The notes: a model not told the origin generated them from the sequence alone. A stretch of DNA of 64,000 nucleotides from Paenibacillus odorifer (GCF_000758725.1 NZ_CP009428.1:3534001-3598000); one strand, 5' to 3'; shown: positions 8,192-16,988, counted from the stretch's first letter. Program-made: numbers and translations.

Positions 8192-9915
8192 ATGAACTGG
8201 CTGTTCTGTCAAAGGCGATGATTCAGGAGCGCAAGGATATCATTCTTTCGATTTTGGGTGGATTTATCGCCGGCATAGCCGGTGTGGCACTCTTTTCTGC
8301 GAGCGGGTATCTGATTTCGCAAACGGTATTTGCGCCACCGCTTTATACTTTAATTGTACTCACCTCCATGGTCAAACTGCTGGGTCTGCTTCGGGCGGCG
8401 AGTCGTTATGGAGAACGCTTGTATTCTCACCGGGCGACATTCTCCATGCTTAGCCGTTTACGTACATCCTTTTTTGCCAAGCTTATTCCTTTAACGCCTG
8501 GTATATTGAACAAAAATCGAAGCGGGGATCTGCTTGCGCGGATCGTTGGGGATGTGGAAAGTTTGCAAAATTATTTTTTGCGAGTCGCTTATCCTCCGAT
8601 CATGGTTGTCATGGTATTTTTGGCTACGGTGCTGTTTACTTCTACCTTTTCGATCTGGATTGCCGTTTTGTTTGTAATAGGTATGCTGGTAACGGCATTC
8701 GTTGTACCGGGAATTGTGTTACTCGGGCAGCGGAGAACACATGGACGCGTTCGTGAGCAGAGGTCGCAGCTGTCCACGGAAGTTACCGAAGTGTTGTACG
8801 GTTTCCGGGATTTGAAAGTATATGGTCAATTGGCACAGCGGGAGGAGCAGCTTCAGCATGCTTCCGCTGTATTAGCAACTGAACAGCAACGAGCAGCCGG
8901 GCACTTGCTGCGCGGGCAATCGATGCACACTTTTGTTACATTTCTCGTTTCCTGGGGAGTGCTGACGCTCGGCGCCTATTTAATTATGGAAGGAGCGCTT
9001 GCAGGCGTATTTCTTGCCATGTTGGTTATGGCATCACAAACCGTATTTGAAGAAGCGACGGCTATGGCCACATTACCCGCGTATAAAGAGGATAGCGAAC
9101 ACGCAGCCAAACGACTGACGGAAACAGTTCAGACTTTTGATGAGCAGTCTTCGCAACCAAGTGGCACATTGCCTGTTAATCATGCTGTTACGATGGAACT
9201 ATCCAATGTTACATTTCAATATGAAGGGGAGTGGAGACCGGCACTCAGGGATATGTCCCTGCACATTTTACCTGGCTCCAAAACGGCAATAGTCGGGCCG
9301 AGTGGGTCAGGAAAATCAACAATTATCGAATTGCTGCTCAAACTGCGAACACCAACGGCTGGCGAGATACGATTAAACGGTATTTCGGTGAAGGAACTGG
9401 ACGAGACGAGCATTTGGCAAACGGCTAATGTGGTATTTCAGCAAAGTCATTTCTTCCGGGGAACGATTCGGGACAACCTGCTGCTGAATGGAGAAGAACA
9501 CGCTGACAAACAATTGTTGGATGTGCTAGCTAAAATGCAGCTGCCCGATACATCGTTGACCGATATGGTGTATGAAAAAGGGGAGAATCTGTCAGACGGC
9601 GAGAAGCAGAGGTTGGCTATGGCGCGAGCGATGCTCCGCAAAGGACGGGTATGGCTTCTGGACGAACCAACTTCATCGCTGGATTATGTGACAGAGCATC
9701 ACGTATTGAAGCATCTCTACGCACAGGCGGCTAATGATACGCTTCTCCTGATTTGTCATCGGCTAACCGGATTAGAAGAGATGGACCAGATTGTGGTCAT
9801 GGACCAAGGCAGGGTAGTCGAAACGGGGTCCTATTCGGAGTTGATGGGGCAAAAAGGCTATTTTTATGAGATGAAACAAATCGAACAGCAAATGATCGGA
9901 GAAGTTGAAGTGTAA
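8188..9915 (+). CDS. cydC: thiol reductant ABC exporter subunit CydC
   Basis: Second half of CydDC, 575 residues: an N-terminal six-helix ABC membrane domain (about 1-310) and a C-terminal ATPase with Walker A GPSGSGKST, signature LSDGEKQRLAMARAM (Asp in place of the usual second Gly) and Walker B VWLLDEPTSSLD. It overlaps cydD by ATGA after a GGGGGG ribosome site, consistent with coupled production of the two subunits. The LSDGE variant is common in CydC, so this is not evidence of decay. The cyd block ends here, with no obvious terminator hairpin directly after the stop. Confidence 0.93.
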   Translation: MNELAVLSKAMIQERKDIILSILGGFIAGIAGVALFSASGYLISQTVFAPPLYTLIVLTSMVKLLGLLRAASRYGERLYSHRATFSMLSRLRTSFFAKLIPLTPGILNKNRSGDLLARIVGDVESLQNYFLRVAYPPIMVVMVFLATVLFTSTFSIWIAVLFVIGMLVTAFVVPGIVLLGQRRTHGRVREQRSQLSTEVTEVLYGFRDLKVYGQLAQREEQLQHASAVLATEQQRAAGHLLRGQSMHTFVTFLVSWGVLTLGAYLIMEGALAGVFLAMLVMASQTVFEEATAMATLPAYKEDSEHAAKRLTETVQTFDEQSSQPSGTLPVNHAVTMELSNVTFQYEGEWRPALRDMSLHILPGSKTAIVGPSGSGKSTIIELLLKLRTPTAGEIRLNGISVKELDETSIWQTANVVFQQSHFFRGTIRDNLLLNGEEHADKQLLDVLAKMQLPDTSLTDMVYEKGENLSDGEKQRLAMARAMLRKGRVWLLDEPTSSLDYVTEHHVLKHLYAQAANDTLLLICHRLTGLEEMDQIVVMDQGRVVETGSYSELMGQKGYFYEMKQIEQQMIGEVEV

Positions 9916-10298
9916 ATATAGACCAAACACATCAACTTGTTGCAAATGTCACTTCTCAGATTCCGATGGTTAATACACGATTGATTCAAAAAATGGTTAA
10001 GATAAAAACTAAAGGTTGATCTTGTTTGGTATTATCCCCTTCAAGTAGACACTCGAAAAAACCTGCATGTTATCATGGAGGTTCGAGTGACACTTGGAGG
10101 GGATATTTTTATGGCGAAAAAAGGACAAACATTCCAACGGAAAAGGGCCACACAAGCTCCTTGCGAAGCTCGATTTAGATTGTAATGATCTTTATTGCTG
10201 TCACATTTTGGGTCGAGCTCTTCGTTGTATAGAGCGTAAAAACAGAATCGAAAGATGAGGCAGATCGTTTCAAGGCATTTTTTGAACTGAAGGAAAAG
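9916..10298. other. decayed intergenic stretch after cydC
   Basis: It contains the IS remnant at 10034-10140 and the fragmented 5' region of the DUF4367-like gene. The first 115 bases show nothing recognisable. A short frame at about 10186-10230 encodes MIFIAVTFWVELFVV, possibly a displaced membrane segment of the following gene. Confidence 0.4.
10034..10140 (+). mobile_element. IS3-like insertion sequence left-end remnant
   Basis: An imperfect 23-24 bp inverted repeat (10034-10057 with 10082-10104) is followed by a ribosome-like GGAGGGG and an ATG at 10111 encoding MAKKGQTFQR, which resembles the first residues of IS3-family OrfA proteins. The similarity stops after ten codons; the frame runs on into unrelated sequence and stops at 10183. 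No transposase body or right end is present. Identification rests on remembered N-terminal similarity and the hairpin layout, so it is moderate. Confidence 0.4.
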
Positions 10299-10922
10299 GT
10301 GCTAAAGATCGGGGAAGCTGGGCTGTTCTATATGGTTGCCAATAACCCGAATCATCAAACAGATCTTGGAACAAAGTTGACTATCTTCCACAATCCATCT
10401 CAATTGCGCGATAAGATTACGGATAAATCCATTAAGATCGCAGACAACATCAATGGAAATTATACTTTCCAAAAGGCGGACGTAATCTTTAAAAATGCTC
10501 AGGAAGTGAATCCTCCTTCTTCGGAAGAAAAAAAGAAAATGGCAGAAAAGCTGAGAAAACAGGCGGAAGAGTCCAATAAGGGCTATGCAATGATGTCTGT
10601 TGAAATGACAGATCAGTTTTCTCTTCTCAATGTTACGTATCAAAATGGCGAAGATAAAATCGGGGTTATGATCAATAATCTGAGCGGGAAAAGCGACCCA
10701 ACATCGTATATTGACGAGAAAGTTGAATTTAAGCAGGAGAAGGTTCAAGTGAAGGGTGTAGAAATGCTGCATACAGAATTTGGTCCTTCGCAGTGGCACG
10801 AGCTGAAATGGGTATACGAGAGCCCAGACAAAAAGGTGAAATACGCCTATACTATACAAGGAGACTTGAATAAGGTAAGCAAAGAAACCTTGATGAAACT
10901 TGCCGAAGGTTATTTGGAATAA
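10233..10922 (+). pseudogene. 5'-truncated DUF4367-like (anti-sigma-associated) gene
   Basis: The open frame runs from the stop at 10230-10232 to 10922. Its C-terminal half (near GVEMLHTEFGPSQWHELKW and DLNKVSKETLMKLAEGYLE) resembles the DUF4367 domain often found at the outer end of anti-sigma or sporulation-related membrane proteins. The only start candidate is a GTG at 10299 without a ribosome site, and the sequence before it (SKDEADRFKAFFELKEK) is still protein-like. The expected N-terminal and membrane parts are missing; a possible membrane piece lies in another frame just upstream. The adjoining IS remnant suggests truncation by insertion. It could still be expressed from the GTG, but decay is more likely. 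Confidence 0.55.
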
Positions 10923-11048
10923 TAAGTCCAACAACAACGGGAATCTTCTCCAATCCAAATGAGGGGATACCCTCTAGTAAGTCATAGTCCTTCTCCATTT
11001 TTTATCATAATCGTTTCTAAGCACCGTTTTTAATTTCGTGGAACAATT

Positions 11049-11097
11049 CAAAAGAACGACCGCTGTTCGCATCATTTGCGACAGGGCGGTTCTTTTG
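11049..11097. terminator. bidirectional rho-independent terminator
   Basis: A long stem beginning AAAAGAACGACCGC and ending GGCGGTTCTTTT, with A-rich and T-rich flanks on the two sides, sits between the convergent DUF4367-like remnant and the MBL-fold gene. It can act in both directions. Confidence 0.8.
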
Positions 11098-11121
11098 TTT
11101 TCATAGGTTAGCTGTAAATTG

Positions 11122-12144
11122 CTATTCTTGCCAAACACTCATAGGGTCCCATGGCTTGATCTGATTGTCATATTTTCCAGCCAAAAAAACTTTCATGTCT
11201 TCCAGCTTAGCAGGCACCTCGTTCCAAATTGGAAGGGGTGGTAACCCTCGTTTGCTTTTCAATAGGATATCCACTGTAACATACAAGCGTTCTGGCTGAA
11301 TCCAATGAAGGAAGCGGGAAATCTCCATTTGCTTGGTCAGGGACAAGGAATCGATTTCATCATTGTAATGCTTGTTGAACTCGCTGATCAGGTTCAAGAG
11401 GTAGTCTCTCTGTTCCTTCACGAAATCCAAGCCGCAAATGGCGCCATGCCCTGGAACAACGATTTCGGGTTTAATTTCATCAATAATGCGATCAAGCACT
11501 TTAACCCAATTGAGGGTTCCCTCTTCGCTGTATGCCGTACAACCATTAAACACGACATCGCCAGCGAACAGCACTTTTTCTTTTGGCATCCACAACAGTA
11601 AGTCACTATCAGAATGGGCTGGAGCTACGTTGTGAATCATAACTTCTGTATCGCCAAGACGGATGTTGATATCGTCCTTTATCTCAATACTCGGGAGCAC
11701 CCATTCTACGCCTTCCAGGTCGAATCCTTCAAATTCCGCTGCAAAAAACCGCTCACCCGGAGTCGATTCCGGAGAATTCTTTCCTCTTCTGATGACGCTG
11801 TCCATCCAAGCGATATTTTCGGTGAGACGCTCTCTGGAGGCTTCCTTGTGCATAATAATACAAGCATCTTCAAACACTTTGTTTCCCCAGGCATGGTCGC
11901 TGTTATAGTGCGAGTTCACCACATATGCGGGAGAGCCGCCGTTGCTTACTTCCATAAAAACCTCCCGCATTTCCCGCGCATGGAACAAATCGAAGAACGT
12001 GTCATACACCAACCCATCACCCTTGTTGATGAATCCGGCATTGGCCCAACTGATCCCACGATACGGCGAAATACCAGCAAAGACACCATCTGCGACTTCA
12101 AAAAATTTAACGCGAGGTTTTTGGATAATACGTCCATACTTCAT
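11122..12144 (-). CDS. MBL-fold metallo-hydrolase
   Basis: A 340-residue metallo-beta-lactamase fold hydrolase. The metal motif that normally reads HxHxDH is His79-Tyr-Asn81-Ser-Asp83-His84, so the second His is replaced by Asn. Later elements are present: HSDSDLLLW (His), the Asp in LFAGDVVFNG and PGHGAI. One metal site may therefore be altered or absent. There is no signal peptide, so it is probably cytosolic. AAGGAGAA lies a proper distance before the ATG. It is divergent from a TetR gene across a 206-base region containing two palindromes, so the TetR protein probably represses it in response to a small molecule. Substrate unknown. Confidence 0.85.
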   Translation of the reverse strand: MKYGRIIQKPRVKFFEVADGVFAGISPYRGISWANAGFINKGDGLVYDTFFDLFHAREMREVFMEVSNGGSPAYVVNSHYNSDHAWGNKVFEDACIIMHKEASRERLTENIAWMDSVIRRGKNSPESTPGERFFAAEFEGFDLEGVEWVLPSIEIKDDINIRLGDTEVMIHNVAPAHSDSDLLLWMPKEKVLFAGDVVFNGCTAYSEEGTLNWVKVLDRIIDEIKPEIVVPGHGAICGLDFVKEQRDYLLNLISEFNKHYNDEIDSLSLTKQMEISRFLHWIQPERLYVTVDILLKSKRGLPPLPIWNEVPAKLEDMKVFLAGKYDNQIKPWDPMSVWQE

Positions 12145-12186
12145 AAAAATTCTCCTTTACGTATATGTTTTTAGGATAAGGCATAC

Positions 12187-12197
12187 TGACTAAGTCA
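12187..12197. promoter_or_regulatory. 11-bp palindrome, TetR-type operator candidate
   Basis: TGACTAAGTCA is a perfect palindrome around a central base, 43 bases upstream of the MBL-fold start. Its size and symmetry fit a TetR-family half-site pair. The divergent TetR at 12351 is the obvious candidate to bind it. Confidence 0.45.
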
Positions 12198-12215
12198 TTA
12201 TTATAGAGAATGAAA

Positions 12216-12253
12216 AGAATAAATGCAAGCGAGTACTTGCTTGCATTTATTCT
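12216..12253. promoter_or_regulatory. 38-bp near-perfect palindrome in divergent promoter region
   Basis: Two exact 15-base arms (12216-12230 and 12239-12253) flank GAGTACTT, whose inner AGTACT is itself symmetric; only one base pair of 19 fails. It lies between the divergent MBL-fold and TetR genes, 72 bases from one start and 98 from the other. As DNA it would suit two TetR dimers bound side by side; as RNA it would form a very strong hairpin, but no T-run follows, so termination is unlikely. Confidence 0.6.
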
Positions 12254-12350
12254 ATGCGATATGATAGTAAAAGAGCATGCTCACGCAAATGGTACCTGAC
12301 TGCAAAACTTGTAGTAGAATAGGATTAACATATGCAAAAGGAGAAATACA

Positions 12351-12926
12351 ATGCAAACTTCAGACAGAATCATTGAAGCCGCGACACAGCTCATCAAAAA
12401 GAATGGCTATCGGGGAGTAAGCACCAAAGCCATTGCAACGGAAGCTAAAGTCAATGAATCTACGATTTTCCGGCAATTCGGAAGCAAGCAAGGCATATTG
12501 GAAGCCATCATTGAAAGACATTCGGATATTCCGCAATTTGAGAAGCTGTTAAAAGAGGAAGCGACCGATAATCCGGAAGTCGATCTGCTGAATGTAAGTC
12601 AGCAGTACCGTTTATTTTTCCATAAAAATGCGGACATCATTTTGATTGGCATCCGCGACAAAGGAATGCTTCCCGAATTAGACAGAGTGCTGGCCGATCC
12701 GCCGGCGAAACTTCACTCCTTGCTGGTTGAATATTTTGAACGCTTGCAGAAGAAAAAAGTTATCGCCAGGCAGGATGAGCGTCTTGTCGCAATGTCTTTT
12801 CTCTCGATGTGTTACGGATTTCAGATGAGCGAGCTGATTCACCGGCAATATCAATCCCAATTCGTCACCGAGGAAGAGTTCTACAAGCATAGTGTCTCAT
12901 TGTTTGTTAAAGGAATTTTGGCCTAG
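12351..12926 (+). CDS. TetR/AcrR family transcriptional regulator
   Basis: A 191-residue repressor. The HTH is clear at the N-terminus (GVSTKAIATEAKVNESTIFR, about residues 23-42), and the C-terminal half is helical with no recognisable ligand signature. AAAGGAGAA precedes the ATG. The gene is divergent from the MBL-fold hydrolase and the two palindromes between them are the probable operators, so it likely controls both itself and the hydrolase. A hairpin terminator lies 150 bases downstream. The inducer cannot be told from the sequence. Confidence 0.88.
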   Translation: MQTSDRIIEAATQLIKKNGYRGVSTKAIATEAKVNESTIFRQFGSKQGILEAIIERHSDIPQFEKLLKEEATDNPEVDLLNVSQQYRLFFHKNADIILIGIRDKGMLPELDRVLADPPAKLHSLLVEYFERLQKKKVIARQDERLVAMSFLSMCYGFQMSELIHRQYQSQFVTEEEFYKHSVSLFVKGILA

Positions 12927-13074
12927 TCATAAGCATTATTGATTTATATATTGAGAAGTCTAAACTTACGTGAACAGGGATGGAGGATGCCTTTTTTGCT
13001 CATGAATGTAGTTTTTAGTAATGGAAAATAAAATACGTGGATGCATTATATAAAAAAACATGACTCATTAAATT

Positions 13075-13102
13075 AAGCCCAATTTTTTCTAGGGCTTTTT
13101 TT
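13075..13102 (+). terminator. rho-independent terminator
   Basis: A short stem AAGCCC / GGGCTT with an 11-base loop is followed by a run of T to 13102. It probably ends the TetR transcript, although it is 150 bases past the stop. Confidence 0.6.
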
Positions 13103-13226
13103 GTTTGGGACCTCAGGATTGTATTTGGTCTATACTGAAACTTTCGAGCCAGAGTTATTGTACAGCTTTAAATCAAGACAATCATGCCTATTGCATTGGA
13201 ATTATCCAGGGCTGTACTTACTTAAT

Positions 13227-13283
13227 ATCTTATAAGAAATTCTTGAAATTACAGAAATTTATCCAATAGGGGGATGCTATTAT
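13227..13283 (+). promoter_or_regulatory. activated promoter with three 9-bp direct repeats
   Basis: GAAATT occurs three times at exact 9-base steps (13236, 13245, 13254), followed 21 bases after the third by an extended -10 TGCTATTAT (13275-13283). There is no recognisable -35; the third repeat occupies that position, as expected for a class II activator. A 23-base block beginning at 13227 recurs exactly at 24107 before the large secreted enzyme, with the same -10 layout. The YesN-type AraC regulator at 18821 is the probable binder. Confidence 0.6.
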
Positions 13284-13312
13284 ACAAATACAAATAAAGA
13301 CGAGGTGATGAT

Positions 13313-14260
13313 ATGCAAGCAAAATTGGCAGCGGACGCCATTCCCCTCCCCAAAAAGCGGAACTCATGGATAAGGACGATAAAAAAGTATAAAGTGATGT
13401 ACGCTCTCTTGTTCCCGGCATTAGTTTACTTTGCCGTATTCAAATACATTCCTATGGCGGGAATCATTATTGCCTTTAAAAACTATAATCTGGCTTTGGG
13501 ACTATGGGATAGCCCATGGGTGGGATTTAGAAATTTCACAGATTTTATGAACGGCGTTTATTTCTGGGACATCATGAGAAATACGATTATCATATCCCTG
13601 TATAAGCTGTTGTTCGGTTTCTCAGCTCCTATCATACTTGCTTTGCTGCTCAATGAAGTTTATACCCAATGGTTTAAGAAAATCGTACAAACGATCACTT
13701 ATTTACCCCACTTTCTATCATGGGTCATTGTTTATGGAATGATGGTGGCATTATTAGCCCCAGGGGATGGTCTTTTTAACATGATTTTGAAGGAAACTGG
13801 AGTTGAACCCATCTCATTCCTAACGGAACCTGCCTGGGGCAGACTGCTGATCATCTTATCTGAAATATGGAAGGATATTGGATGGGGAGCGATATTGTAC
13901 CTTGCAGCATTAGCAGGAATCGATCCAAGCTTATATGAAGCGGCTAGAATTGATGGCGCTTCCAAGTGGAGACAGCTATGGCATGTAACACTTCCCGGCA
14001 TTCGAGGCGTTATGATTCTGATGCTGATCCTTAAACTAAGCCATATTCTGGATGCTGGTTTTGACCAAATATTCATGTTTGCCAACAGCTTTAATCAGGA
14101 GAAGATCGACATTATCGACACATGGGTATACCGTGAAGGGCTCGAGCGACTTAAGATTGGCTTGGCTACTGCTGTGGGATTATTTAAAGCGGTCATCGGA
14201 TTTGTTTTAGTGTTGGCAGCGAATAAGCTCGCCAAAAAATTCGATGGGCAAATTTGGTGA
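13313..14260 (+). CDS. carbohydrate ABC transporter permease, LplB type
   Basis: Inner-membrane permease of a CUT1-type sugar importer, 315 residues, six membrane segments. The cytoplasmic EAA loop EAARIDGASKWRQLWHVTLP (near residue 209) contacts the ATPase. It belongs to the LplB/YteP group, which usually moves oligosaccharides from polysaccharide breakdown. No ATPase gene is in the locus, so a shared ATPase (MsmX type) would be needed, as in relatives. GACGAGGTGATG precedes the ATG. It is first of the operon with the second permease and binding lipoprotein, under the repeat-containing promoter at 13227. Confidence 0.92.
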   Translation: MQAKLAADAIPLPKKRNSWIRTIKKYKVMYALLFPALVYFAVFKYIPMAGIIIAFKNYNLALGLWDSPWVGFRNFTDFMNGVYFWDIMRNTIIISLYKLLFGFSAPIILALLLNEVYTQWFKKIVQTITYLPHFLSWVIVYGMMVALLAPGDGLFNMILKETGVEPISFLTEPAWGRLLIILSEIWKDIGWGAILYLAALAGIDPSLYEAARIDGASKWRQLWHVTLPGIRGVMILMLILKLSHILDAGFDQIFMFANSFNQEKIDIIDTWVYREGLERLKIGLATAVGLFKAVIGFVLVLAANKLAKKFDGQIW

Positions 14261-14273
14261 GGTGGTTATCAAA

Positions 14274-15143
14274 ATGATCAATTTGACAATCGGAGAAAAG
14301 GTCTGGCAAGCATTCGTTTATTTTATTCTTATTTTGCTAGCTCTACTTTGCTTACTACCCTTTCTATATGTGGTTGCTGTTTCAGTAACGCCAGAATCGG
14401 AAGTGCTAAGAAGAGGAATTGTTATTATACCAGAAACCTTTACCTTTCTAGCCTATAAAGAAGTATTTATTTCTCATGGTATTGGGCAGGCGTATAAAAT
14501 TACATTGTTTCGAACGATTGTAGGGACTGCTCTCAATGTGTTCTTTACGGTAATCGCGGCATATCCGTTATCCAAAAAATATTTGCCGGGTCGCAGCCCA
14601 TTTTTACTATTCATTGTCTTTACCATGATGTTTGGGGGAGGATTAATTCCGACTTATTTACTAGTCCGCTCTCTGGGATTGCTAAACAGTCCGTGGGTAT
14701 TGATTATTCCAAATCTCATTAGTGCATTTAATCTGGTAATCATTAAAGGCTTTTTCGAGCAATTGCCTGCTGAAATCGAGGAATCAGCGAGGGTAGACGG
14801 TGCAAGTGAACTTCAGTCGTTATGGCGGATCATTTTACCTCTGTCCTTGCCCGTCCTTTCCACAATTTCTTTATTTTACGCAGTCGGGCATTGGAACAGT
14901 TACTTCGATGCTATTGTTTATATCAATGATTCCAACTTAATGCCGCTTCAAGTGATCTTGCGCAACATCCTGCTTAATGTCGCAACACAAAGTGCTGATT
15001 CGCTTGCCAATACCGGAGCTGTTAGTACGTTCGCTATACAAATGGCAGCAGTTGTCGTGACTACAGTTCCGATTTTGATCGTTTACCCATTTATGCAAAA
15101 GCATTTTACCAAAGGTGTGCTCTTGGGATCGGTTAAAGGTTAA
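14274..15143 (+). CDS. carbohydrate ABC transporter permease, LplC/YtcP type
   Basis: Second permease of the sugar importer, 289 residues, six membrane segments with EAA loop ESARVDGASELQSLWRIILP. The frame is open from 14244, inside the previous gene, but the ATG at 14274 has GAGGTGG at proper distance and gives the usual N-terminus, so it is preferred; the genes are then 13 bases apart. It pairs with the LplB-type permease to form the channel. It is followed after 66 bases by the binding lipoprotein. Substrate not deducible, though the neighbouring enzymes suggest a plant or microbial polysaccharide fragment. Confidence 0.92.
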   Translation: MINLTIGEKVWQAFVYFILILLALLCLLPFLYVVAVSVTPESEVLRRGIVIIPETFTFLAYKEVFISHGIGQAYKITLFRTIVGTALNVFFTVIAAYPLSKKYLPGRSPFLLFIVFTMMFGGGLIPTYLLVRSLGLLNSPWVLIIPNLISAFNLVIIKGFFEQLPAEIEESARVDGASELQSLWRIILPLSLPVLSTISLFYAVGHWNSYFDAIVYINDSNLMPLQVILRNILLNVATQSADSLANTGAVSTFAIQMAAVVVTTVPILIVYPFMQKHFTKGVLLGSVKG

Positions 15144-15209
15144 AAAGATATTCCAACCTGAGTTGTTACGGGGAAACCGTGATAATATAGAAGCAAAGGA
15201 GAGGTCATT

Positions 15210-16796
15210 ATGCAACGTAAAGCGATTACATTTGCTATTCTGACAGCAATGGTCGGTGTGGGAACAGTATTGTCAGGCTGTGGGGAACAAAAAGAGGTTA
15301 CATCGACAGCTTCGGGCAATTCACAAGGCCAGTCTAGTCCCTTTGAAACCAAATTGAAAATTTCGATGTTTAACCAAGGAACTTTCAATGCTGCTGCTCC
15401 GATTCCTCCCCGTGAAGAAGATATCCAACGCCAAATGTTGGAGAAAGCAGTAAATATCGACTTGGAAATGCTGATTCCTCAATCAGGGCAAGCAACGACT
15501 AAATTAAATACGCTCATTGCTGGCGGAGATATTCCAGATTTGATCTTCTTAAAGAGCCGGGCTGATCTTGCACAATATTATGACCAGGGCGTTCTTGCGG
15601 ATTTGACACCGTATCTGGATCAATTTCCTGAATTGCAGAAACGTTTTAGCAACGACTCCTGGGAGGCGATGTCCTATCAGGGAAAAACCATTGGGGTTCC
15701 AGGTTATGATAACGTAAACGGTATTAGCCGAAGCTTCTTTATCCGTAATGATTGGCTGAAAAAGCTGAATATGGAAGTGCCAACAACACCTGACGAGCTA
15801 TTTGAAGTTATGAAAGCCTTTACTGAGAAAGACCCTGACGGCAATGGCAAAAATGATACGTACGGATTCATAGGCGGAATGAATAAAGAAGGTAATCTGC
15901 AAACCTACGGCTTCGATAGTTTGATGTGGATGTTTGGTGTCAATCCTCCCTCAGCCATTGATGTGAAAGACAATGAACCAGTGTTCCTGTTTACCGACCC
16001 AAAAATGAAAGAAGCACTCGCTTATATCAATAAAATGATGGAAGCTAAAGTTGTAGATCCAGACTGGGTGACGATGAATACTCCCGATTTATTGGACCAA
16101 AAGTTATTTAAGGGTAAAGTTGGCTTCATGATAAGAGATGCCCGCAGGCTGGAACCAGATTATCAGCAAAAAATGAAAGAAATCAGTGGAGAGGTGCCGG
16201 AATGGATCGTCATTCCTCCAATGACAGGTCCTTATGGTGATCAAATTGTAGAGAGAAAATCGTTCCAAGGCAATTCATGGGCCATATCCAAGAAAGCGGA
16301 TAAGGACAAAATCATTCGGATCTTGTCCATGCTAAATTATCTCTTTACGGACAAAGAAGCATATCCGAATTTTGCATACGGAATTAAAGGGATTCATTGG
16401 GATTCGGTAGACGGCAAGATCAAAAATAAAACCTCCGAATTATCAAAGGAAATGAAAGAAAAGTACTTATGGGTCGATCATTATAGAATGCCGCGTCGTG
16501 GTGATGATGCTGAGTACTTCAGCTTCCAGAATCCTAAGACGGCAGAAGCTTTTGAGAACAATCAGAAATACGTGGCGGCTACGTTGCCCGGGAATTTATT
16601 GACTGAAGACCCGAACGATTCATTGGCAGCTGACCGCCAACGTTACATTAATGAAAGCTTGGTCAAATTTATGACTGGCAAAGAGCCTCTTTCGAACTGG
16701 GACAATTTCCTCAATACATTGGAAACTAAGTTTGACATGCAGAAGTATAAAGACTCAGTAATCAAGCAATTTAAAGAAGCAGGCTTAATCAAGTAA
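15210..16796 (+). CDS. extracellular solute-binding lipoprotein (sugar importer)
   Basis: Substrate-binding component of the importer, 528 residues, resembling LipO/LplA-type proteins of Paenibacillus and Bacillus. The signal peptide ends in the lipobox LSGC with Cys24, so it is anchored to the outer face of the membrane. The body is a type-1 extracellular solute-binding domain with typical segments DIPDLIFLKS and AYINKMMEAK. AAAGGAGAGG precedes the ATG. It is the last gene of the transporter operon: a series of hairpins including a good terminator follows. Binding to oligosaccharides is inferred from family and context. Confidence 0.92.
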   Translation: MQRKAITFAILTAMVGVGTVLSGCGEQKEVTSTASGNSQGQSSPFETKLKISMFNQGTFNAAAPIPPREEDIQRQMLEKAVNIDLEMLIPQSGQATTKLNTLIAGGDIPDLIFLKSRADLAQYYDQGVLADLTPYLDQFPELQKRFSNDSWEAMSYQGKTIGVPGYDNVNGISRSFFIRNDWLKKLNMEVPTTPDELFEVMKAFTEKDPDGNGKNDTYGFIGGMNKEGNLQTYGFDSLMWMFGVNPPSAIDVKDNEPVFLFTDPKMKEALAYINKMMEAKVVDPDWVTMNTPDLLDQKLFKGKVGFMIRDARRLEPDYQQKMKEISGEVPEWIVIPPMTGPYGDQIVERKSFQGNSWAISKKADKDKIIRILSMLNYLFTDKEAYPNFAYGIKGIHWDSVDGKIKNKTSELSKEMKEKYLWVDHYRMPRRGDDAEYFSFQNPKTAEAFENNQKYVAATLPGNLLTEDPNDSLAADRQRYINESLVKFMTGKEPLSNWDNFLNTLETKFDMQKYKDSVIKQFKEAGLIK

Positions 16797-16803
16797 ATCA
16801 AGT

Positions 16804-16844
16804 AGAAACGGCTTCGCCGTCCTTTTAAAGGGCGGTACCGTTTC
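16804..16844. repeat. REP-like nested palindrome, copy 1
   Basis: About 41 bases with outer arms GAAACGG/CCGTTTC and an inner CGTCCTTTTAAAGGGCG symmetry. The reverse complement of the element at 16989-17033 aligns along its whole length, so both belong to one repeat family placed in opposite orientations 145 bases apart. It follows the lipoprotein stop by 7 bases. Confidence 0.6.
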
Positions 16845-16849
16845 AGCGA

Positions 16850-16900
16850 GAAAGATAAGGAACATTTATGCGCGAAGCATATAAATTCTTATCTTTTAAA
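16850..16900. repeat. long imperfect hairpin between transporter operon and yesM-like gene
   Basis: AAAGATAAG near 16851 pairs with CTTATCTTT ending at about 16896, with an inner ATGC/GCAT stem around a GCGAA-type loop; one or two mismatches interrupt the stem. No T-run follows, so it is more likely an RNA-stabilising or repeat structure than a terminator. Confidence 0.5.
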
Positions 16901-16904
16901 CGAA

Positions 16905-16933
16905 GAGAGCGGCTATAATTAGCCCCTCTCTTT
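16905..16933 (+). terminator. rho-independent terminator of the transporter operon
   Basis: GAGAGCGGCT (16905-16914) pairs with AGCCCCTCTC (16921-16930) with one mismatch around a 6-base loop; TTTATT follows. This probably ends the transporter transcript before the two-component genes. Confidence 0.7.
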
Positions 16934-16946
16934 ATTGAAATATAAG

Positions 16947-16972
16947 AAAGTATAAGTTTTACTTTATACTTT
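16947..16972. repeat. inverted repeat upstream of yesM-like gene
   Basis: Perfect 9-bp arms AAAGTATAA (16947-16955) and TTATACTTT (16964-16972) with an 8-base spacer. It could be an operator for the two-component operon or part of its promoter (TATAAG and TATACT hexamers are present). Confidence 0.45.
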
Positions 16973-16988
16973 ATCCTTCTATTTTTCG

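Larger units (their letters stand above)
12927..13312. other. intergenic region before the sugar transporter operon
   Basis: It contains the terminator at 13075 and the repeat-bearing promoter at 13227. Between them (13103-13226) nothing further was recognised. Confidence 0.5.

Noticed and set aside
10302..10958. 218-codon - strand frame opposite the DUF4367-like remnant
   Set aside because: Hydrophobic, low-complexity composition typical of antisense of a Lys/Glu-rich gene, and no ribosome site; rejected as a shadow.
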